From the NCBI GenBank assembly GCA_964058845.1, contig CAXKVR010000476.1, forward strand, positions 61,435 to 125,434: a stretch of 64,000 nucleotides of DNA, read 5' to 3'. Source of the stretch: Carex sylvatica. Its lineage: Eukaryota; Streptophyta; Magnoliopsida; Poales; Cyperaceae. Under the pieces are notes generated by a model. That model was given only the letters and a program-made list of their open reading frames with translations. It did no database searches and was not told where the DNA came from. Shown one piece after another: positions 55,961 through 64,000 of the stretch; position 1 is the first letter of the stretch; every line of letters starts with the position of its first letter. The position numbers were made by a program, and so were the translations under genes.

Positions 55961-58900
55961 ATGAGCTCGCTGTGCCCCTTTGCTAAAGGAGCCATAGGTG
56001 TAGGCAGTGTATGTCCCATGAAATCATCAGAGAAAAGTAAAGAAAGTAATAACAACAATACAAGCAAAGAAGAAAAAGAAGAAAAAAATGTGGAGGAAGA
56101 TAAAATTGGTCCTGCAACAATTCCTGCCAAGTGCCCCTTTGGATATGACTCTGAGACGTTCAAATTGGGTCCACTCAGTTGCATGATTTGTCAGGCCTTG
56201 TTGTATGATAGCAGTAAATGCATGCCTTGTGCTCATAAATTTTGCAAGTGAGTATTTTTGTTGCATTTATATTTGCATGTGCTTAAGTTTTTCTGTCATC
56301 GGATGTCTTGGCCAGTTAATTCCTAATAACCTTACGTAGTAACCCTCAATTATGCATTATGCACAAGTACTAGACACAAATAAATTCGATTGAGGAAAAA
56401 AAGGTACCCAGGTTTGTATTTCGTACCAGTTTGTATATTTTGACCTAGCCAATATTTATCAGTAGCAATTGAAACCTCATTATTATTTTTTTTTCAATTA
56501 TAATATATGGAAAATAATTAAATAAAATGACGTCATTAGAGCAAGATGGAGGGGTAATGGCAAATGACTCAGAGAAAATATTCTCTCTCCAAAGTTCTCA
56601 TGAGTTGTACTAAAAAGAGAGGGATGACAATGGGATTTCTTGACAATTTTGACAACATTATTCAAATCAACTAAAAGAATTTTGGAACAATAAATGTAAT
56701 TTTATTGGTAATTTAGATTAGCTTTGGGATTCATTGGCGATGGGTTTGCTTGATGATTTGGCAATTGTAAAGAGTAACTTCAAATATAAATTTTGCTTTA
56801 GGAATATCATACAAATAGAAGATGATGAAATTTGATGCAAGCTTCACCATATGTCAGGGGCCTTTGATGGAATATTAAATGACACTACAAATTCTATGAA
56901 ATTGACACACAGCCAAGCTGTGCATCACTGTAAACTCTTTTCATTTTCTAAAAAAAAATTGGTTTAATTTGAAAGTTATCTTGATTGTCAAGATAGCTCA
57001 TTGTCAGTGAATCCTAGTCATTAGATAAACAGAATTCTCATATCATGCAATTTTAGTATTTTGTTGCATTTCGTCAATGATCATCAATGCTAATTTTGAC
57101 AAATTTTACATCATTCGACAAACGGTAAAACATACACAAAAAATATCATCGCTTTTCATTGTCATCAAACATTTGTTAGGTAAATGATATCCAAGATTGT
57201 TGGATTTGAAATTTTGAATTAATTTATTTTGATTGCCAAGTTATTTCTATTATCAAATAGTAAAGACCATTGGACAGTACCATAAAATGTATAATTAGTT
57301 TTTGACTTCTCCTTTCTATCTCCTCTTTGTGAACAGAGTATGCATATCTCGCTTCAGAGACTGTCCCTTATGTGGAGCAGACATAGAAAAGATTGAGCCT
57401 GACACAGATCTCCAGGCCACAGTAGATCGGTTCATTGATGGCCATGCTAGAATCAAGAGGACCCAATCAAGTTCTGACAAGAGAGAAGAAACAGTAGACG
57501 CACAGAAAAAGGTCATATATGAGGATGTCTCCATGGAAAGAGGTGCTTTTTTGGTTCAACAAGCTATGAGGGTTAGTTCTATATTTGCACTTGATGTTGA
57601 AAGGATTTAAGAAAGAATCTGGTAATTGAATGATACATGCAAGTACCAAGTTTTGGGGATAAATATGTTAATACTGAATTCTTTATCTGAGGAATAAGAA
57701 AAGAACATGCTGAGCCTTCAAATGAATGCCACGTTTGGCCCCAAAATAGCATAGGAAGAAATCACATTTTTCTTTATTAATTTATACCAGTGTTCTAAAT
57801 AGCGTGCTATAGCGTTTTTGGACCCTAAACGCTAAGCGATGGCATCAAAACACGCTATTTGAGCTACGGACGCTATAGCGGTAATAGCGGTTTGCTATGG
57901 ATATTTTGAGCTACGGATATATTTTGAATAGAAAAAGATCGATAGTTTATGATATTAGTATTACTATGGATATTTTGAGTTGCAATTTGGACTTTGTATT
58001 GGTTCAATATGAATATTATAATTTTTTAATCAATTTGATGTTATTTATTGTTCTATGAGACTTAAATAATGTTAATATTTAGTACAAATATATGATATAA
58101 TTTTTATAAAAAAAAAAAAAAACGCTATGTAGCATAGCTTTCGCTATAGCTTTTTTTTAGACTTCTCGCTATGACGCGATAAATGCTATTTAGAACCTTG
58201 ATTTATTCTGCTCCTTCCCCATTCAATTCTGAAGAGTTGACAAAAGTTTCTCTTCTTCCTGATTACCTTTTTCTACAAGGAGGATACAAGAGCATTAATT
58301 CCAAATATACAGAAGATTTTGGGTATAGGGGTAAAAGAGTGACGCTATGGTAATATGCATATTACACAATGGCTTGAGGGGCTCATATAGGCTCATATAT
58401 CCATTTTTAAGGTTTAAAGAGTCGATTTGAACCATTCAACATGATCCTTATATGAAAATGAGCTTGCAGACCAAATTTTACATTTTTTTGAATTTTTTAC
58501 TATTTTTTAGATAGGTAGAAAATCACTTGATTTGAAAATTCAGGACCATCCAAAAGCAGTGATTTTCTTCCTATCCAAAAAAATAGTAAAAAAATTCTAA
58601 AAAATATAAAATTGGGTCTTCAAGTACATTTTCATATGGAGGTCATGTTTAACGGGTCGGATCAACTGTTTGAACTTTAAAAATAGAAACATGAGTCCAT
58701 CTTTTGTTTCTATTTCTCCGAATAATTGCACTATTTCCTTTCGAGTATAGTTCTTTCCAATCAATCTAATTAATTCCTCTTCATTATTTTATCTTCATTC
58801 ATTTTATCTAGTGAATTATAGAAAATACCGGTTTCAATATAGGAATAGGAATTTTAATTATGTTTATTAATACTATTAAAAATATAATTTCTATACTAAT

Positions 58901-60608
58901 ATAGACCCATATTTCTAAAATCAATCTCATATCTAGCACGGGTCAATCTGTAATATGCATATTACCATACCCTCACTATATGAGGGGATTCTGATATTCA
59001 CCATGCTTGAGCGGGAGCATATGAGATATATCTCATTTTGAAGGGTCATATTAATAGTTGGTATGATCATACAATAATCTACCTATTTTTGAGTTACTTT
59101 TTCCAATGTTACATGGAAACAAAAATGAAAGTTGAGAAATGATGACCAACAGGCATTTCGTGCACGGAATGTTGAAAGCGCAAAATCGAGGCTTGATATG
59201 TGTGCAGAAGACATTAGAGACCAGCTGAAGGTGACAAAAGACTCCCAAGAGTTGTGCTCTCAACTCGGTGCTGTTTTGGGAATGCTTGGAGATTGCTGGT
59301 TTGACCATTTCACCCCTCTTTTCCTCTCCCTCTTTTGTTTCACCTAGTGTAGTTCTTTATTTTTGGGTTGGTTATGTGAGTATTGTATTGTTATAAACTC
59401 AGCCGCTCAATGGGAGATGGTGACTCAGCTGTCAAGTACTACGAAGAAAGCACAGAATTTCTTTCGAAATTGCCTAGCAAGGATCTAGAGGTGGTAATTT
59501 CAATTTTAGTGATTAACATAGATGTTTTTGACAATTATTTCACTTTGCAAATAACCTGCTGAAGAGAGCCATTATGCAGGTGGTGCACACGCTCTCAGTT
59601 TCTCTAAACAAAGTAGGAGACTTGAGGTATTATGCTGGAGACCTTCAGTCTGCAAGGACCTATTATGTACGCTCTTTGGAAGTGCGTCGTCAGGCTGTTA
59701 AAGACCACTCAAATGTTTCTTCCCAGGTCTCTCTCTCTCTTGTCTAATGTTTGTGACCTCAAGCCTCAGTTATCCTTGATGCCCTTTGGATGTACTTACT
59801 AAATTGATCTTGAATATAGGTGATTGATTTGGTGACCTCTCTTGCGAAAGTTGCTGACGTGAATAGGAACCTTGGGGAGGAGAAGACTGCTATTGAAGGC
59901 TTTGAGGAGGCAGTTCAGTGCTTGCAAGCCCTGAAGCTTGATTCTGCAGAAACCGCCCTCGAGCAAAAGGTGCATTATTTATTATCTATTGTTAGTTTTT
60001 CTTGGTAAATTACTGAATTGACCCTTGAAATGTGATCTGGTTTCTGATTTGATCCCAAAGTTTCACAGTTTCTTTGATCTGTGACTTTGTGTATGGACTG
60101 AGACATGAGTAACTAAGTTGTGGACAAGTGTTTTCTAATTGAAAAATATCTGAAACGAATGACTTCACACCAGCATTGAAGGAAGGAAATAGATCTGCTG
60201 TTATTCCAAAAGAATAATAGGAACCTGTTATTCCGATCTCAACCGTTGATCTTCGTTGAGATTCCCACATGAAAATGTTTCTTGCTTAGAGATTCGTGCA
60301 TTGAAAAAATTGAATGGTTGGGATCGGAATAACAGCTGATTTATTTCCTTGAAGAAAAGTTTCTTTCATTTTTCAAATGACACGATGGTATTTTCAGGGA
60401 CCTAATGGTTTTGAAACCTTTGGAATGAAAAAAGCAAATTTGATAATTGCTAATTCTTTTTTGTACTCTCTTTTGCACTCTTAGTCAGCATATAGATATA
60501 TGTGAACTAATGTTTATTTTTTCTCCTTTTCAGCGGCGCTCAGTACTTGACTTTCTTCAGAGCCAACTTACTGAAAACTCAAGTGATGTCTCGAGCTCTC
60601 CTGCTTGA
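55961..60608 (+). CDS. NCA1: NCA1 homologue, RING/TPR catalase chaperone
   Basis: Seven coding exons join in frame to 375 residues: 55961-56247, 57337-57571, 59153-59298, 59403-59490, 59580-59726, 59820-59969 and 60534-60608. Near the N-terminus is a CPF/CPM cysteine pair region with a Lys/Glu-rich linker, then KCPFGYDSETFKLGPLSC. A C3HC4 RING follows (C74, C77, C90, H92, C95, C98, C105, C108). Then come KKVIYEDVSMERGAFLVQQA and a helical TPR-type region (HTLSVSLNKVGDLRYYAGDL; DLVTSLAKVADVNRNLGEEK). This matches NO CATALASE ACTIVITY 1, which binds and activates catalase in the cytosol and so supports H2O2 removal under stress. The length is as in the family, with no stop or shift. Intron 2 (1.6 kb) holds two transposon insertions. 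The ATG in CAAAATGAGC is the first in frame after the leader intron. Confidence 0.93.
57788..58200. mobile_element. hAT-like MITE in NCA1 intron 2
   Basis: The ends are CAGTGTTCTAAATAGCGTGC and, in reverse complement, CAAGGTTCTAAATAGCATTT, flanked by ATTTATAC (57780-57787) and ATTTATTC (58201-58208), 7 of 8 matching. Both ends are full of CGCTATAGCG words. Related to 54081-54249 and the ends of 12316-15638. Confidence 0.85.
58340..58978. mobile_element. Inverted-repeat element in NCA1 intron 2
   Basis: Outer repeats read TATGGTAATATGCATATTAC at both ends in inverted orientation. Inside, arms of about 130 bp (58385-58520 and 58555-58695) pair: CATATGAAAATG, AGACC.AATTTTA, AGATAGG.AGAAAATCAC and others. 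The interior wording resembles the palindrome at 62608-63032. No target duplication was fixed. No genes. Confidence 0.7.
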
Positions 60609-61420
60609 TTAAACCCCTGTCATTTGGTTTGATCGTTACAATAAGAAAATGGCAATAACAATAATTACTGTAGTTTGATGTGGTGTGCTATTCTACTTCT
60701 GATCAAACGAGAGAAAGCATGGAATGTCTGTTAGAGATGAAGAATGTCTGAAGTTTGCACTTGTACTCTGTAATTTCGTAATGTATTTATTGTGTTCGAG
60801 TAGTTGATGTAATACCCTGTTTTTTTGGGGAAAGTGAACTCTTACCACGTTGGTAAATATGAAATCATTGGCGCATTTTTCTACACCATCAAATAGAAAA
60901 ACAAAGAGTCTGCATACGAACAAATACAAAGACAGTGGAGAACACATCAATGCCTTTTTTTTTTTTGGGAGTGTCCATTTTTTTCCTGACTTAAACCGGT
61001 CGATCTGAATATATGAATATATCCTATCAGGTATGGGTGTAGGTAGAATTTTTGAGCCGTCTCAGGTTTGGTTTGCATAGTACTTGCGTAGTTTTGATTT
61101 GTTGAATCAAGTTTGAAAGTTTGACTTATTATGATTATTACACATTCTGTAAGCTTAATTATATATTAATTGAAATTAAGTGGCTAAAATATATAAAATA
61201 TAAATGATAAATAATTAACCAACAAATGGGCCGAATAGGGGACACCCGACCTGTTTGGGTCGGTTTGAAAAAAAAAAGTGTTGACCCATTAGATCGGATT
61301 GGATCCGTCCAAAAAGTACAAGAATAATTATATGAAACTCCTCACTCCCATTTTCCTATCATCTCTTAAACTCCTCATACATGTTTTTAGATGTGTGTGT
61401 GTGTGTTTTTTTTTTCTATG
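60609..61420. other. NCA1 3' region and spacer
   Basis: 3' UTR-like AT-rich sequence, then a short GACCCGACC/GGGTCGG stretch (about 61235-61310) that looks like a worn hAT terminus, and a GT run (61391-61406). No gene. Confidence 0.45.
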
Positions 61421-63150
61421 TCGTTCACATTTCTCACAATCTATGAGGAATTTTGCGAATCTAAAACCACGAACGTATTCTATACAATTTTATCTTTTAA
61501 ATGAGATCCATAATGACATACTTTGGGGCTTATCGTCACACAAGTATTTATATCTTATCGTGAAAATAATTATACTTATACTTGTAACTATTTATCCCCA
61601 ATCGTTCCTGCATCAAACTTTCTCTAACAAAAATAGTTGACCATATAGGTATAAATACTTGGTGTGCAAATATTCATATCTTGTCAAGTATTCATCTCCA
61701 ACATGTCAAGTATTATTTTCTAAAATGCCGAGTATTCATACTTACTAAGTAAACTGTGAATATTTATGTTGTAAAATATTTATGAGAAATCTACAGACGT
61801 GTCTTTAGCATTAACTACCTGGGGGACCACTATCAACTTGGGGGCCACAAACATCGGCTTGAAAGCGACCACGATAGGGACCACACACAAAAAACTAAGG
61901 ATAAGCGGATGCATAATGACCATCTCAAGTGTCAGCGTTGTAATTGTTGTAAACGTTCATTTTTAAAATATCAAGTATTCGTACTTTCACATTAAAATGT
62001 GAATTTTTATGTTGTAAAATATTCCTAAAAATTTCTAAATGTGCTTCGTGAATTAACTACCTGGGGGGACCACCACCGCACAATCACCAGCACGGTAGTT
62101 TTTGTAAAAATATTAATATCTAAAATTTTAAGTATTCACACTTATGCATTAAAGTGTGAATTATTATGGTGTAAAGTAACTTAAATCAATTAATCTATTA
62201 TGTGCTTGAATGTATTGATAGGTACTGAATAAAATATTCATACTTATAACTGAAATATGAATTGTTTATATATAACATTTGCCTTTCTAAAAAATATATA
62301 TAACATATTAAGTATTCATACTTATGCATTGAAGTGTGAATTGTTATGTTGTAAAATAACTTAAATCAATTAATTTGTTTAGTGCTTGAACATATTGATA
62401 GGCACCGAGAAAAATATTCATACTTATAACTGAAGTATTAATTGTTATGTTGTAAAGTATCTTAATTTAATATTTTTTTACAAAGAATTTTGATTGGCGC
62501 TTGATTGTATTAATATGTAATATGAAAAGTATTCACATTTGTGCATTGATGTACGAATATTTACGTTATAGAGTATTTTTTTTTATCAACATATTGTTAG
62601 ATAAATGGAGAGTGACTAATGTGCATTCAAATGTATATGGGCCGAAATACATACGGTTCAAATTTGACTTTTTAAAATTCAAATGGTCGATTTGAACTGT
62701 TCATCTTGTTCTCCATATTAATATGTGCTCGGAGACCAAATTTTATATTTTTCTGAATTTATTCACAATTTATTAAGTATTTTACAAAATTGTTGATCCA
62801 ACGGTGGCTGCTGATTTTACTGTTTTGTTAAGCCACCGTTGGATCAACAATTTTGTAAAATACTTAATAAATAGTGAACAAATTCAGAAAAATATAAAAT
62901 TTGGTCTCCAAGCACATATTAATATGAAGAACAAGATGAACCGTTCGGATCGACCGTTTGAATTTCAAAAAGTCAAATTTGGACCGTATATATTTCGGCC
63001 CATATACATTCGAATGCACATTAGTCACTCTCTAGATAAATGTATTTTGTTACAAATATATTTTTGAAGATTAATGATATTAACATGTAATTCAAGAAGT
63101 ATTCATATCTATACATTAAAGTAGGTATATTTATCTAAATAGAAAAATAT
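61421..63150. mobile_element. Relative of the long-inverted-repeat element, interrupted
   Basis: 61421-61560 matches the terminal repeat of the element at 1553-4972 (AATTTTGCGAATCTAAAACC; TTTAAATGAGATCCATAATG). It is followed by AGTATTCATAC-rich tandem units of about 180 bp. The clearest copies are at about 62125-62290 and 62310-62460, sharing AATAACTTAAATCAATTAAT and TATTCATACTTATAACTGAA. An ATTAACTACCTGGGGG block occurs twice (61811 and 62053). A 425-bp palindromic MITE is inserted at 62608. The opposite terminal repeat was not found in the window. Confidence 0.65.
62608..63032. mobile_element. Near-perfect palindromic MITE, 425 bp
   Basis: TAGATAAATG lies on both sides (62598-62607 and 63033-63042), a 9-10-bp target duplication. 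The two halves are inverted copies almost to the centre. Left begins GAGAGTGACTAATGTGCATT; right in reverse complement begins GAGAGTGACTAATGTGCATT. The inner ends are GTTGATCCAACGGTGGCT and AGCCACCGTTGGATCAAC around a loop of about 20 bases. Arms are close to 200 bp. The duplication length points to Mutator-like mobilisation. A transcript would fold into a very long hairpin. Confidence 0.92.
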
Positions 63151-64000
63151 CATCTATGCATCTCGGTGCAACAACTTCTTTTCTATTAAAAATACAAAAC
63201 AGTTATAACATCTAAATATTTAGAAAAAAATATAAAATAATTTCTGAAATAAATTATAATAAGAAGAGAGTCGAAATCTAATATTCTAAAAAAACTATAA
63301 AATAATGAAATTGTATTAAAGTTGATGCTCTAGTTCCTTTGACTAGGTCACATTCCTAGCCATATAGCGGTGGTGGGGAGCACTGTCATTTTTTCAATTG
63401 TTTTAGTTCCTCTCAGCTAGGATGATTTTTCGCTCTAGCTCAGTCCTCTTTCAATCGCTCCTTGTTGTTCTCATTCTTATACATGTCAATTCCATTGGCG
63501 GAGCACTGTTAGAGTTACTTCTGCCCGACTCTTAATTAGAGTACTCCCGCTCTTGCCTCCTCTATCCGACTGGTGCTGCTTTTTCTGTGGCACTTGCGAG
63601 GTCGAATGGGGCTTGTTTTTGTTGTATTTGTCGTTGTTAGGTTCGAGGTCGAGAGCGGCTGAGAGCACCTCATCACGGGTCGGTGGTGGAGAGCGGCAGC
63701 AGATGAGTGAGGCAAGCGGGTCTACAGCGCCATCGCAACGCCGGCGTGGACAGTCAGAGGTGAGGTGCGGTGAACAGTATGGAAGAAAAATAAGAATTTT
63801 AGAGATCTAGGATTTTTTTTCTTTCTAAGAAGAGGGCAATAATTTATTTCTTTTTAAACGAAGTAGTTAAACAGTTAGTTAGAGGAGCGGAGGACTTTTA
63901 GGAGACTAGAAGGCGAATACGGTCTTATTAGACTAACTGACATTCTTTCTTTTTCATCTTACCTCTAGATGTTTGTGGTGGAGCCAATGAGTTGCTACTG
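63151..64000. other. Spacer with a GC-richer stretch at the window edge
   Basis: 63180-63400 is AT-rich. 63470-63790 is GC-richer and holds an 85-codon plus-strand frame (63553-63810) ending in TAG; it is Ser/Arg-rich, with no recognised domain. It could be leader sequence of something beyond the window or transposon-carried DNA. Confidence 0.35.

Overview
The window is a stretch of AT-rich plant nuclear DNA, most likely from a dicot. The evidence is spliced genes of plant-only families (NAC factor, NCA1, NEN exonuclease), a single-exon CC-NBS-LRR gene, and a dense mix of hAT, Mutator-like, LINE and LTR debris. The species cannot be named from the sequence. There is no rRNA, tRNA or CRISPR, and nothing bacterial or organellar was recognised.

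Four host genes look intact. They are a CC-NBS-LRR immune receptor (21607-25434, +), a NEN4-type DEDDh exonuclease with six exons (34360-36129, -), an ATAF/NAP-type NAC transcription factor with three exons (43658-44774, -), and an NCA1 homologue, the RING-TPR catalase chaperone, with seven coding exons plus a 5' leader exon (55952-60608, +). Exon borders were placed by hand from GT/AG signals and reading-frame continuity. All four give uninterrupted proteins, of 1275, 260, 273 and 375 residues.

Everything else is mostly transposon. 0.6-5 kb: a MITE with its target duplication, then a 3.4-kb long-inverted-repeat element carrying a satellite-like array and a nested hAT MITE. 5.2-11.4 kb: a nearly complete hAT transposon with one in-frame stop in its transposase. 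11.5-15.6 kb: a fold-back element, then a 3.3-kb hAT-like element stuffed with retroelement sequence and a nested solo LTR. 16.2-21.2 kb: a second hAT element whose transposase is broken and which carries exon fragments of two unrelated host genes, a malectin-type LRR receptor kinase and ribosomal protein eL43 (L37a). This element ends about 370 bp before the NLR start codon. 28.5-33.8 kb: decayed gene pieces (RNase H, DUF632) and a LINE tail. 37.4-39.6 kb: a LINE fragment bordered by a direct repeat of about 127 bp. 39.9-43.2 kb: palindromic AT-rich DNA, an LTR-like remnant, a LINE relic and a short hairpin. 48.06-50.59 kb: a Mutator-like element with a perfect 9-bp target duplication and a GRF-type zinc-finger exon. 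53.4-54.3 kb: two MITEs. 57.8-59.0 kb: two insertions inside NCA1 intron 2. 61.4-63.0 kb: a relative of the first long-inverted-repeat element, interrupted by a 425-bp near-perfect palindrome.

The four host genes show no shared pathway or operon-like logic. The strongest leads are the gene-capturing hAT element, the GRF-finger Mutator element, the very long duplication around a LINE, and the altered MHD motif of the NLR.
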